Below are positions 48,712 through 58,550 of a DNA stretch of 58,591 bases, piece after piece. Position numbers and translations under genes: made by a program. Source of the DNA: Candidatus Aminicenantota bacterium (GTDB lineage: Bacteria > Acidobacteriota > Aminicenantia > JAMOAD01); NCBI GenBank assembly GCA_027031485.1, contig JALVQI010000242.1:1-58591 (forward strand), read 5' to 3'. Position 1 is the stretch's first letter; each line of letters starts with the position of its first letter. The notes below the pieces were generated by a model. That model worked only from the letters and a program-made list of their open reading frames with translations, did no database searches and was not told where the DNA came from.

Positions 48712-49530
48712 ATGAATTATTTAGTATTCACCGATCTGGATGGTACCCTCCTTGATTATGATACCTATGAATGGAAAGATGCACAAAAATCGCTGAATTT
48801 TCTTAAAAAAAACTCAATACCTGTTATTCCGGTCACGAGTAAAACAAAAAGTGAAACTTTAACTTTTGTTAAAGAGCTTAAGTTAAAAGAGAGAATCTTT
48901 TCGGTTGAAAACGGAGGAGCTGTGTATTTTCCAAGGGATTTTAAAGGGATAGGGAATGAATGTGTTTATGAGAGTGAATTTTGCAAAATTGAATTAGGTG
49001 TTCGAATAGATAAAATTCTTCCGTTTTTAAATGAAATTTCACGGGAAAACGGCGTTGAAATAAAAACTATTTTTGAATTTTCTGATAGGGAAATGAAGGA
49101 AATCCTGAATTTAACAGAGGAAATGTCTTCGAAGGCAAAAGAGAGGGAGTATGATATTCCCTTTATAATAGTTTCAGAAGAAATAGAGAAAATAAATACA
49201 TTTTTAAGGGAGATAGAAAATTCTGAATTTAAGCTCGTTAAAGGGGGAAGGTTTTACCATATCTCGGGGGAATATGATAAAGGTATTGCAGCAAAAAGAA
49301 TTTTAGAAATATTCAGAAAAAAGTGGAAAAAAGATTTTAAAACCATAGGGCTTGGGGATTCTGAGAATGATCTTTCTCTTTTACACTTTGTTGATATTCC
49401 TGTTTTGGTTAGAAAAAAGAGTGGAGAATATTCGGAAAAAATCAAAAAAGAGGTAAAAAATCTATTTTTAACAAAAAAAGCCGCACCTTCCGGATGGAAT
49501 GAAATATTTGAAAAATTGTTTTTTATATAG
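48712..49530 (+). CDS. HAD-IIB phosphatase, mannosyl-/glucosyl-3-phosphoglycerate phosphatase family
   Basis: VFTDLDGTLLDYDTYEWKDA, PVIPVTSKTKSETLTFVKEL, VENGGAVYFPRDF, KTIGLGDSENDLSLL. Confidence 0.88.
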   Translation: MNYLVFTDLDGTLLDYDTYEWKDAQKSLNFLKKNSIPVIPVTSKTKSETLTFVKELKLKERIFSVENGGAVYFPRDFKGIGNECVYESEFCKIELGVRIDKILPFLNEISRENGVEIKTIFEFSDREMKEILNLTEEMSSKAKEREYDIPFIIVSEEIEKINTFLREIENSEFKLVKGGRFYHISGEYDKGIAAKRILEIFRKKWKKDFKTIGLGDSENDLSLLHFVDIPVLVRKKSGEYSEKIKKEVKNLFLTKKAAPSGWNEIFEKLFFI

Positions 49531-49579
49531 TAATATAAAATAAGAAAAAACAGATAAAACCAAATAATGGAGGTGCAAA

Positions 49580-50788
49580 ATGTCGGATTTTTTTCAGTCG
49601 GGGAATATTACAACAATTAATATATTAGGGGAGAAAGGTTCAAGTATAATAGAAGAACATTTAAATAAGTTTTCAAAAAGAAAAAAAACAGCTGTTCTTA
49701 TTCCTGTTTTATACAGTGATTATATCAGACCTGCTATGAAAAGAATTTTAAAGATAATGGAAGATATTAATTTTATTCATGAAGTCGTGTTATCTTTAGG
49801 AAGAGCATCTAAAGAAAAATTTGAAAGGGTAAAGGAGGAAATAAAATCACATCCGAGAAATATAACGGTTTTATGGATGGATAACCCGAAAATTAAGGAT
49901 ATGATATATGACCTTGAAAAGGCAAATTTAAAAATTGGTCCTGAAGGTAAGGGAAAATCTTGCTGGACTGGCTTCGGTTATATTTTAGCTAAAGGAGAAG
50001 CTGATATAATTGCTCTCCATGATTCTGATATTGAAACATATTCAAAAGAGATGCTTGCAAGATTAATTTATCCATTGGTTAGTCCTCACTTGCCTTTTGA
50101 ATTTTCCAAAGGGTTTTATGCCAGATTCAGCAAAAAACTTCATGGAAGAGTAACAAGGCTTTTTGTTATTCCTTTTTTTAAAGCCTTATTGAATGTTTTG
50201 GGGCTTCATCCCTTTATTTATTATCTTAACAGTTTCAGGTATCCACTTTCGGGAGAATTTGCTTTGAGAACGCGCCTTGCAAGAGTAATGCGTTTCCCGG
50301 GAGATTGGGGATTGGAAGTAAGTGTTCTCTATGAAGTTTATAGGAATGTAACACTCAAAAGAATTGTTCAGGTGGAGCTTGCTCATAGATATGATCACAA
50401 GCATCAAAAGGTTTCCGAATCTGATGCGAACATGGGTTTGCATAAGATGACAATTGATATTGCCACAAATGTTCTTAAAAATATTGCTGCCGAAGGAGTT
50501 ATAATTTCTGATGGAAATATAAGAGCTTTACAAAAAACATATTTGAGAATAGCGGAAGATATGATCTCCAGCTATCACGCTATTGCGATGATGAATGGTT
50601 TGGCTTTTGACAGACACAATGAGGAGTCCATAGTTGAAACATTTTACAAAGCACTTATATATTCTTCCGAGAAATTTTTGGAAGATCCCATGGGAGTTCA
50701 AATGCTTCCTAATTGGAATAGAATAACATCTGCCTACCCCAATTTTCTTGACAGACTAAGAAGGATTGTGGAAAAAGATAATAAATAG
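49580..50788 (+). CDS. Glucosyl-3-phosphoglycerate synthase-like glycosyltransferase (GT81-like)
   Basis: TAVLIPVLYSDY, KIGPEGKGKSCWTGFGYILA, ALHDSDIETYSKEML, RYPLSGEFALRTRLARVMRFPGDWGLEVSVLYEVYRN. Confidence 0.85.
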   Translation: MSDFFQSGNITTINILGEKGSSIIEEHLNKFSKRKKTAVLIPVLYSDYIRPAMKRILKIMEDINFIHEVVLSLGRASKEKFERVKEEIKSHPRNITVLWMDNPKIKDMIYDLEKANLKIGPEGKGKSCWTGFGYILAKGEADIIALHDSDIETYSKEMLARLIYPLVSPHLPFEFSKGFYARFSKKLHGRVTRLFVIPFFKALLNVLGLHPFIYYLNSFRYPLSGEFALRTRLARVMRFPGDWGLEVSVLYEVYRNVTLKRIVQVELAHRYDHKHQKVSESDANMGLHKMTIDIATNVLKNIAAEGVIISDGNIRALQKTYLRIAEDMISSYHAIAMMNGLAFDRHNEESIVETFYKALIYSSEKFLEDPMGVQMLPNWNRITSAYPNFLDRLRRIVEKDNK

Positions 50789-50797
50789 GAGAAGTAA

Positions 50798-52060
50798 ATG
50801 GCTTTTAAACCGTATGAAACAGCGCTTCGAGAGGAAGCGATTGAGTGGATAAAAGAGCAACAAAAACTTGATGTTCTTGTGGGTATTCCTTGCTATAATA
50901 ATGAAGATACCATAGCTTTTGTCGTGGAGCAGGTCGGAGCCGGCCTTAGCAAATACTTCCCTGATGTAAAGAAAGGAATCTTCATATCCGACGGAGGTTC
51001 TACGGATAATACGAGAGAAAATGCAATGAAATCAAGGATACCTGATGATGTTTCGAAAATTGTAACCATTTACAGAGGAATACCGGGTAAGGGAACTTCA
51101 TTGAGAGCCATTTTTGAAGTTGCAAAACATCTTGAAACCAAGGCAATAGCTGTGTTTGATTCTGATCTCAGAAGCATAAGACCTGAGTGGGTGAAATATG
51201 TTATTGAACCCATACTTAATGAAGAGACCCATTTTGTGGCACCTTACTATAAGAGGCATAAATATGATGGAACGATAACGAATATGATAGTTTATCCTAC
51301 AACGAGGGCTCTTTACGGCAAAAGAGTAAGACAACCGATAGGAGGTGATTTTGGATTCTCAGGCAAATTGGCAAAATTGTATTCGGATAAAGATGTCTGG
51401 ATGACGGATGTGGCAAAATTCGGAATAGATATCTGGATGACAACAGTGGCAATAAATGAAGTTAATAGTATTGCTCAGGTTAATCTTGGGGTTAAAATCC
51501 ATAATGCAAAGGACCCGGCTTCTGATCTTGTTCATATGTTCATACAGGTTATTTCAACAATGTTTGAACTTATGAATGAGTATGAGGACAACTGGACTAA
51601 AATAGACAAAAGTGTTGATATCCCGCTTTTAAAAGGAGTCAAAGAAAGTGTAGAACCTGAAGAAATCAAAGTTAACCTGAAAAAAATGGAAGATGAATTC
51701 ATAGATGGTTTTGAACAGTTTTCCTCTTTTTACAAGGATATCCTGTCTCCTGATACCTACGGCGGATTGCATAAAGTTTATGAAAGGAAAAAAAGAGGTA
51801 ATGGTATGAATTTAGATGCAGAGCTGTGGAGCAGGGTTGTCTATGATTCAGCCTACACATATCATAATTGGTCGAGAAACAGAAAAAAGTTGATAAATAT
51901 ACTTTCTCCTCTTTATTTCGGAAGAACGGCATCTTTTGTTGAAGAAACAAAAGGAATGAATTGGGAGGAGGCGGAAGTTGTGATTGAGAAACAGGCGGAG
52001 GTTTTTGAAAAGAACAAAAGCTATTTAAAAGATAGAATTTTGAAGTGGGAAGAATTCTGA
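50798..52060 (+). CDS. GT-A glycosyltransferase (GT2/GT78-like), candidate mannosylglucosyl-3-phosphoglycerate synthase
   Basis: VLVGIPCYNNEDTI, GKGTSLRAIF, AVFDSDLRSIRPEW, RQPIGGDFGFSG, FGIDIWMTTVAI; adjacent to GpgS-like and HAD phosphatase genes. Confidence 0.75.
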   Translation: MAFKPYETALREEAIEWIKEQQKLDVLVGIPCYNNEDTIAFVVEQVGAGLSKYFPDVKKGIFISDGGSTDNTRENAMKSRIPDDVSKIVTIYRGIPGKGTSLRAIFEVAKHLETKAIAVFDSDLRSIRPEWVKYVIEPILNEETHFVAPYYKRHKYDGTITNMIVYPTTRALYGKRVRQPIGGDFGFSGKLAKLYSDKDVWMTDVAKFGIDIWMTTVAINEVNSIAQVNLGVKIHNAKDPASDLVHMFIQVISTMFELMNEYEDNWTKIDKSVDIPLLKGVKESVEPEEIKVNLKKMEDEFIDGFEQFSSFYKDILSPDTYGGLHKVYERKKRGNGMNLDAELWSRVVYDSAYTYHNWSRNRKKLINILSPLYFGRTASFVEETKGMNWEEAEVVIEKQAEVFEKNKSYLKDRILKWEEF

Positions 52061-54445
52061 TTATCTGACAATAACAGGTGTGATATAATCTTCCATTATC
52101 TTAATAGATGATGGCTTTTCTTTTAAAGTAAGTTTAAACAATTCCTTTTTTTGTTTAACAACAAGTTTTTTGATTTCCACCATTTTTTTGTAAACTAATT
52201 TAACATATAAGGGGAAAATAAAAGGTTCTGAATTTAGTTGTTTTAGTTCTATTTGAATTTTATTCCTCCGGGAACTAATTTTATAGTGTATTACAGGAAG
52301 TTCTCTTCTAAAAACCCAATCTCTGAAGAATTTGTTTAATAGAGGTTTATCTTTTGTGAATTCATAAATAAAAGTGGCTGTTGTAATGGATTTGTATCTG
52401 TTTTTTTTTAAAACTTCTCTAACTCTTGTGAAAAAGATATCCTCTCCCATCAACTCTTTTAGCATATAGAGAACAAGTGCTGATTTATTGTATATTATTG
52501 AAAAGTAAGCTTTTGGCTTTTCTTCCCAATTTCCCACTCTTTTTCCGTAAAATAAAGGTCCGTAGTTAAAGTATTTTTTTACACTTTTATTCATATCTTT
52601 GATAATTTTTCTAAAAAGTAACCGGTCTTTCATTTTTGCATATTCAAGAATGGAAAATTGAGAAAAACCCTCGGTAAACCATATATCTCTAAAACTTGCC
52701 CACGATATAATACCTCCCCACCATTGGTGGGCAATTTCATGGGTCAAAAAATCAGAAAGATCAATTGTAAATTTTACTGGTGAGGATGGATAGTAAAAAG
52801 TTTTTTTTCTTTTTGGAATTTTCAGTATTAATAGTTCCTGATAACTTGTTCCTGAAAGATCGTCGGAGTGAGTTAAAATAATGTTAATGTTTTTACAGTT
52901 TAAAGGACCAAACATTGTTTTAAGTATTTTGTATATAAAAGGAGCACTTCCAATCCCTTTTTTAACAGAATTATTTGGGATAAAATCGGAAAAGACATTA
53001 AATATCAAATTGCCCTCTTTCACCCTTTTTACAGGAACAAACTCTCCACATACGAGGGGCATCCCCTTTATTGCATCGGAAGAAAAAGTGCTTTCTCCTA
53101 TCTTTTCTCCCCCTCCAAAACATCTTAATCCTCCTGGCATTCTATAATTCAATTTGAATTTGAAGAAATCCAGACTATCTTTTAAGTAATAATTTGAATC
53201 TCTTCCAAAAAAGTAAAAAGGTTTTTTTACAAAGATAAATCTTTCATCGTAGAGTTTTTTGTCAGAGGAATAAAAATCCAACTCATCTTTTTTAACATAG
53301 TGAGCGGAGAAATTTATTTTTATTGAATCCATCGGAAACTTTGATTTGATAAACAATTTGTTCAGAGCTCTGTAATAGGAAACACTGTTATTTTTACTTG
53401 AGATATTTGTTATTTTAATAAATTTCGGTAAATTGATGGAAAGTTTATTTATTTTTTCTTTGAATATTATTGTTTCACGAGCAAAATAATCCTCAATATT
53501 TCTTGAAAACAGAATATTAAAATCAATTCCTGATATTTTACTAATGGAAGAGTCGGTCAAGATCTTAAATGTTTTTAAACTGCTATAGTCGAGAAGGATT
53601 TTATTAAAGTTTAAGCCGAAAAGTTGAGTGTCAGGATAGGTAAATCTGTTGAATTTAAATGCCATGATCTTGTTTGTTTTAAAAGGGAATATTACCAGAT
53701 TGTCATCTCTCTCGTTTAGAAGAAAAGCTCTCCTGTCGATTCCTTCTACTTTGAAACCGAATATACCATAGAATTTTTTAAGGATCTTTTTATCCAGCTT
53801 TTTATAATCTGATAGTAATGGAGATGAAGAATTTATAATGTTTTTAATTTGCTCCTTATAATAAAAGGCTGAAATAATTGTCCATTTTACTTTGAAATCT
53901 TTATAAGGTTTTTTAAACAAATGAATAAAATGCTTACGTTCCTCTCTATCTGAAGGGGCAATTCGGATTTTTATCTTTCCTTTTAAAATAATAGGATAGA
54001 ATGAAGAGGAGAGAAGATAAAGTTCGGCTTTTGTTATAGCAATTACAGAATCTCCGATCCTTATTTCTTTTTTTCTTATTATGTATTTCTTTATTTTCTC
54101 TCCTATTATGTAAAACGGGTTAATGACTTCAATATAGGTCAAATCTTTGTATTTTGACTCTTTTCCTTTCTTTAAGTTAAAGTTAATTATCTCTCCCCGA
54201 TCTTTTTTTAAAACAATTAAAGAAAAGCCATACTCTCCTCTCTCCTTAATTTTCACTATTTTATATTCCTTTAGAAATTTCAGTAATTTTTCATAAGAAT
54301 TGTCTTTAAAAAGGAGTTTTATTTCTTCATATTTTCTTTCTTTTATGAGTGTTGTTAGTGAACTACTTTTTAGAAAACAGGGTGTAAATATTATAAATAT
54401 GAAAGATAAAAGGTTCAGGAATGCAGGCTTGTAAAGATTTCTCAT
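52061..54445 (-). CDS. M1 family metallopeptidase-like protein
   Basis: HEIAHQWWGG with E 18 residues later (HEXXH-X18-E); WFTEGFSQF; signal peptide-like N-terminus. Confidence 0.88.
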   Translation of the reverse strand: MRNLYKPAFLNLLSFIFIIFTPCFLKSSSLTTLIKERKYEEIKLLFKDNSYEKLLKFLKEYKIVKIKERGEYGFSLIVLKKDRGEIINFNLKKGKESKYKDLTYIEVINPFYIIGEKIKKYIIRKKEIRIGDSVIAITKAELYLLSSSFYPIILKGKIKIRIAPSDREERKHFIHLFKKPYKDFKVKWTIISAFYYKEQIKNIINSSSPLLSDYKKLDKKILKKFYGIFGFKVEGIDRRAFLLNERDDNLVIFPFKTNKIMAFKFNRFTYPDTQLFGLNFNKILLDYSSLKTFKILTDSSISKISGIDFNILFSRNIEDYFARETIIFKEKINKLSINLPKFIKITNISSKNNSVSYYRALNKLFIKSKFPMDSIKINFSAHYVKKDELDFYSSDKKLYDERFIFVKKPFYFFGRDSNYYLKDSLDFFKFKLNYRMPGGLRCFGGGEKIGESTFSSDAIKGMPLVCGEFVPVKRVKEGNLIFNVFSDFIPNNSVKKGIGSAPFIYKILKTMFGPLNCKNINIILTHSDDLSGTSYQELLILKIPKRKKTFYYPSSPVKFTIDLSDFLTHEIAHQWWGGIISWASFRDIWFTEGFSQFSILEYAKMKDRLLFRKIIKDMNKSVKKYFNYGPLFYGKRVGNWEEKPKAYFSIIYNKSALVLYMLKELMGEDIFFTRVREVLKKNRYKSITTATFIYEFTKDKPLLNKFFRDWVFRRELPVIHYKISSRRNKIQIELKQLNSEPFIFPLYVKLVYKKMVEIKKLVVKQKKELFKLTLKEKPSSIKIMEDYITPVIVR

Positions 54446-54492
54446 AAAAAATTATATAGCAAAAAAAATGACATGTATAGAATTTTTTTTAT

Positions 54493-56091
54493 TTAATCTT
54501 TTTCTTTTTTTAACTGATGTTTTTTCAGAATATTTTCTAACTCTTTTTTTAGTTTTCTTATCTCTCTTTTAAGTTCAGAACTTATTCTGCTTTTGTTTGT
54601 TTCATTGAATCTCCTTATTTCTTTTTTTAATCTGTTAATTTCTCTTTTCAGTCTCTCCTGCTCTGATAATTCAAAAAATTTTTTCTTCATTTCTTTTAGT
54701 TTTTTCAGTGCCTTTGCAAAACTTTCATCACTCTTTTCCGGAAGAACAGAGACACTGTTTAATTTTCCATCTCTATAATAATCAATTTTCACCTTTTCAT
54801 TATCCTTGAGAGAATTTAATATTGCTCTTATATCCTCTATGGATTTAACAGGCTTGTTTTTAGCTCTGACTATTATATCTCCCGCTTTCAAACCTGCTTG
54901 TTCCGCCGGCGAATCTTTTTGAACCTTTGATATTAGAAGACCGAAACATTCTTTTATCTTAAATTTTTTTGCAAGAGCGGGGGTTAATTCATAAACATTT
55001 ATTCCAAGATGTCTGTTTGAAGTAAAACTAAAAATAATCTTATCAGATTTTGGGAAATTAAAAAATCTGAAATCCGGGAATCTACCTCTTAGATTAAAAC
55101 TCTCATCTTCCGGAATTTTCTCTGAATCAAAATCGTATCTTAGTGTTCCTACCTTTAGTTTTATTATTTTTGAACTTCCGTTTCTTATAATTTTAATTCT
55201 TATCCATTCCCCCGGTGTGAAATTCCTTACCATCCTTACAATATCACCATAGGCTTTTACGGGTTTTCCGTTTATTTCCTCAATTATATCACCTTTTTTC
55301 AGACCATACTTTTTGGCGGGGGTGTCTTCCAAAACTTTTTCTATGTAGACTTTTCCGTTTTTTTCGTTCAAATAAACACCGAGCCATCCTCTTTTCACTT
55401 TTCCGAATTTAATTATTTGATTTTCAACTTTTTTTACTATTTTTGCCGGAATTGCATAGCAAAGATTTTTCCCTGAAACTTCTTCACCTTTAATTATCAT
55501 TTCTTCATTTATATCCTTATAAACATAACTCGGGGAAAGTGAGAAACCTATACCACCTTTGACAATACCGATAAGTTCTCCATATTTATTTACAACGGCT
55601 CCCCCTGAAAGACCCGGTACAATGGGGGCATTGAGTAAAAGGGAATCCTCTTTCTCAGAGCTTAAAATTCCCTGGTAAATTGTCGGGAAATTTTCATATG
55701 AAACACCTATAAGTGCAATCCATTCACCTATTTCTGTATTTTCTGAAAATCTTATAGGCTTTAAATCGGAATTTTCAATTTTAAAAATTGAAAGAGAAGA
55801 AATTCTGTCTTTACCCAATAATTTTGCTCTGTATCTTTTGTTAGAGATTGTTATAATATCAAATTTTAATCCTTTCCTGGCGATCTTATATGTTGACACA
55901 ACTATATTTTTGTCTATCACCACTCCAGATGCTATGTATGTCATTCTATTATAAGCTATGATTTTAACAATGGAAGAGGATGTTTTAGTCAGGACATTTT
56001 TTGCTAAATCACTTTTATTTATCAGAGGTGTTGCCAGCATTAAAAATGTGATAACAAAAATAATAAGAATGAAAATAATTATTTTTTTCAT
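54493..56091 (-). CDS. HtrA/DegP-like protein with PDZ domains; predicted inactive protease
   Basis: Trypsin-like fold motifs (SGVVIDKNIVVSTYKIA, PGLSGGAVVNKYGELIGIVKG) and PDZ motifs (DTPAKKYGLKKGDIIEEINGKPV; DSPAEQAGLKAGDIIVRAKNKPV). Confidence 0.85.
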   Translation of the reverse strand: MKKIIIFILIIFVITFLMLATPLINKSDLAKNVLTKTSSSIVKIIAYNRMTYIASGVVIDKNIVVSTYKIARKGLKFDIITISNKRYRAKLLGKDRISSLSIFKIENSDLKPIRFSENTEIGEWIALIGVSYENFPTIYQGILSSEKEDSLLLNAPIVPGLSGGAVVNKYGELIGIVKGGIGFSLSPSYVYKDINEEMIIKGEEVSGKNLCYAIPAKIVKKVENQIIKFGKVKRGWLGVYLNEKNGKVYIEKVLEDTPAKKYGLKKGDIIEEINGKPVKAYGDIVRMVRNFTPGEWIRIKIIRNGSSKIIKLKVGTLRYDFDSEKIPEDESFNLRGRFPDFRFFNFPKSDKIIFSFTSNRHLGINVYELTPALAKKFKIKECFGLLISKVQKDSPAEQAGLKAGDIIVRAKNKPVKSIEDIRAILNSLKDNEKVKIDYYRDGKLNSVSVLPEKSDESFAKALKKLKEMKKKFFELSEQERLKREINRLKKEIRRFNETNKSRISSELKREIRKLKKELENILKKHQLKKEKD

Positions 56092-56414
56092 AATGGCCTC
56101 CTCTCACTCTTTTTTTTGTCTATTGATATCGTATATTTTACATTTCCGTAATTATCTCCCAGAATAATTTTGTCCGATATAGGAACTATTTCTTTTTTAG
56201 CCAGGGTAAATTTTGAATTGGATTTTGTACTGCTTATTCTTGGTAAAAAAAACGTTAAACCGAGAGCGATAATAAAAATAGATGTAAGAATAACCATGAT
56301 TACAACTCTTTTCTTTTTCTCAGTCTTAATTTTTTCTAAAACCTTATCTTCAAACTCATCGGAAAGCCTTATGTTAATCTTTGATTCTTTTATTAACTCT
56401 TCTATCTCTTTCAT
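56088..56414 (-). CDS. Small single-TM protein, putative anti-sigma factor
   Basis: Cytoplasmic-type charged N-terminus followed by one TM (VVIMVILTSIFIIALGLTFFL); overlaps the upstream ECF sigma gene. Confidence 0.6.
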   Translation of the reverse strand: MKEIEELIKESKINIRLSDEFEDKVLEKIKTEKKKRVVIMVILTSIFIIALGLTFFLPRISSTKSNSKFTLAKKEIVPISDKIILGDNYGNVKYTISIDKKKSERRPL

Positions 56415-56935
56415 TTTTTCACCTCCATCATTGTTTTATATCTATCTTTTAAAAGGGATTTTCCTCTGAATATATATGATTTTATTGTTCCGATCGGTTT
56501 TTTTAGTATTTTTGAAATATTTTCAATGGTTAATCCTTCTATTTCTTTCATCAAAAGAGGGGTTTTGTATTTTTCTGGAATTTCTTTCAAAAGTTCGTTT
56601 ATCAGAATTTTATCAGAGCTTATTTCATCAAATGAAGCTTTTTTTAGATTTTTAATATCAGATAATGGAAATATTTTTTTTAACTTTCTTTTATTGTATT
56701 CTTTTCTTGCGATATTTCTTGCAATGGCAAAAATCCAACCTTTTAGGTTATCTGTTTTTAATGTTTTAGCCTTAAAGTAAACTTTCACAAAGGTTTCCTG
56801 TGTCAGCTCTTCCGCTGTTTCCCTGTTTCCCGATAAAAGATACATATACCTGAAAACCTCCTCCTTATATATATTCATTATTTTAATAAAGGCTTTTTCA
56901 TTGCCGGATTTAAACTCTTTAAGTAAATCCTCCAT
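56411..56935 (-). CDS. ECF-type RNA polymerase sigma factor (sigma-70 family)
   Basis: EEVFRYMYLLSGNRETAEELTQETFVKVY (region 2); LLMKEIEGLTIENISKILKKPIGTIKSYIFRGKSLLKDRY (region 4). Confidence 0.93.
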   Translation of the reverse strand: MEDLLKEFKSGNEKAFIKIMNIYKEEVFRYMYLLSGNRETAEELTQETFVKVYFKAKTLKTDNLKGWIFAIARNIARKEYNKRKLKKIFPLSDIKNLKKASFDEISSDKILINELLKEIPEKYKTPLLMKEIEGLTIENISKILKKPIGTIKSYIFRGKSLLKDRYKTMMEVKK

Positions 56936-56977
56936 ATATATAAGATACCCCTTATTTCAAAAAAGTTGCAAAAAAAA

Positions 56978-57433
56978 TTAGGATTCTAATTTTAAAAGGA
57001 ATTTTTTTATCCAAATCCCACCGGTGAAACCTCCGGGACCTGTGGAAGACACAATTCTATGGCAGGGTATTATAACGGGCAAAGGGTTTTTACCAAGTGC
57101 ATTTCCGACTGCTCTGCAGGCTTTGGGCCTCTTTATTCTCTCGGCAATTTCTTTATAGGTTGCTGTTTTACCAAATTTTATTTTTTTTGTCTCCTCTAAA
57201 ACACTCTTTTCAAAATCTGTTAAAGTATCCGGAAGAATATATTCTATTTCGGAGAGTGGTTTTCTTTTAAAAAAATAGGTCTTAAAGATTTCATTAAAAT
57301 GCGGGTTTTCTTCCCTTTTCAAGCCTTCCACAATTTTTTTTGAAAAAGAGGCTCTCACTATTTTTAATTCATCATTATATATATAATAATAAGTCAGATT
57401 TGAATTAACAGTGATTAAATCATAAAATTTCAT
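56978..57433 (-). CDS. ogt: Methylated-DNA-[protein]-cysteine S-methyltransferase
   Basis: TYKEIAERIKRPKACRAVGNALGKNPLPVIIPCHRIVSSTGPGGFTGG (PCHR active site). Confidence 0.93.
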   Translation of the reverse strand: MKFYDLITVNSNLTYYYIYNDELKIVRASFSKKIVEGLKREENPHFNEIFKTYFFKRKPLSEIEYILPDTLTDFEKSVLEETKKIKFGKTATYKEIAERIKRPKACRAVGNALGKNPLPVIIPCHRIVSSTGPGGFTGGIWIKKFLLKLES

Positions 57434-57912
57434 TACATCTTGTATTTTCCAAGCTCTTCCGGTGTTAACTCCTCAAGCCATTTTTTTAAATCATCCACAT
57501 TATCAATTGAAAGATTTTCTATCTTTTTTAAGAGTGTTTCTTCCGCCAGAATAATGGAATTAAACCTTAAAGCCAAGGCAATGGAGTCAGAAGGTCTTGC
57601 ATCTATTATTAACTCCTTATCACTATCAATATTTCTCAAATATATTTTGGCATAGTATGTATTGTTTTTCAGCTCGTTGATTATTACCTTGGATATTTTA
57701 AATCCTGTTTTGGTGAGGATAGTGTAAAAAAGATCGTATGTTTGAGGTCTCGGGATTTTTATACCTTCAAGAGCTATTGCTATTCCGTTTGCTTCGGCAA
57801 ACCCGATCCATATAGGTAAGATTCTATCCCCTCCCTTTTCCTTTAATACCACGACAGGCATTTTTGCAACAGGGTCAATTATCAGATTCTCAACAACTAC
57901 TTCTATTTCCAT
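57433..57912 (-). CDS. Bifunctional nuclease family protein (DUF151)
   Basis: VVVLKEKGGDRILPIWIGFAEANGIAIALEG; DARPSDSIALALRFNSIILAEE. Confidence 0.9.
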   Translation of the reverse strand: MEIEVVVENLIIDPVAKMPVVVLKEKGGDRILPIWIGFAEANGIAIALEGIKIPRPQTYDLFYTILTKTGFKISKVIINELKNNTYYAKIYLRNIDSDKELIIDARPSDSIALALRFNSIILAEETLLKKIENLSIDNVDDLKKWLEELTPEELGKYKM

Positions 57913-57958
57913 TCTCTTTCTCCTTTACCTCTAAAATATATGTTTTTTTTGTGAAAAG

Positions 57959-58180
57959 TCAAGACTTTTTCCTGGTCTGCTTTTTAAAATATTCACTTTC
58001 CTCTATCAGCTCATTTATGAGCTCCTTAACTTTCCAATTCATAGATGTCTCTGTGGTTGTTGCTAAAATTGTTTCTTTGTATTTCGGAAAATTTTTTTTC
58101 AGTATTTTGATTAAGGTTTCTAACTCTTCTCCTGTAAATCCATGAAAAATTATTACTTTTTCATTTGTTTTTTCTTTCAT
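57959..58180 (-). CDS. DUF3783-like small protein
   Basis: HGFTGEELETLIKILKK...ATTTETSMNWKVKELINELIEESEYF. Confidence 0.7.
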   Translation of the reverse strand: MKEKTNEKVIIFHGFTGEELETLIKILKKNFPKYKETILATTTETSMNWKVKELINELIEESEYFKKQTRKKS

Positions 58181-58181
58181 T

Positions 58182-58550
58182 TTATTTCCCCGCTATTGTT
58201 TCTATGTAAAGTGAAATGAAAAATATAAATGTCAATATGAAAATTATTATTGAAAGGTAGGGGTTTTTTAACAATTCTTCAGGTTCTTCAAGCTCTCCCC
58301 GTTTTTTATTTACAATATATGTCATCCACCCTAAAAATATAGCGAAAGGAAAAGAGAATACAGTAAAAGTAATGATCTTATATTCAATTGAGAAAAGAAA
58401 GATAAGAGCAAATGACATAAACCCTGTAAAGACCATAAAATAAAACAAAACCTTTTCTGAAACATTCTTAAGGGAGGGTCGATAAGCCTGAGAACTCTCT
58501 TCCCCAAGAAATCTTTTTTCCGCTATTCTCTTGCCAATCATTAAAAACAT
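58182..58550 (-). CDS. Hypothetical membrane protein
   Basis: 122 aa ORF with several hydrophobic segments. Confidence 0.55.
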   Translation of the reverse strand: MFLMIGKRIAEKRFLGEESSQAYRPSLKNVSEKVLFYFMVFTGFMSFALIFLFSIEYKIITFTVFSFPFAIFLGWMTYIVNKKRGELEEPEELLKNPYLSIIIFILTFIFFISLYIETIAGK

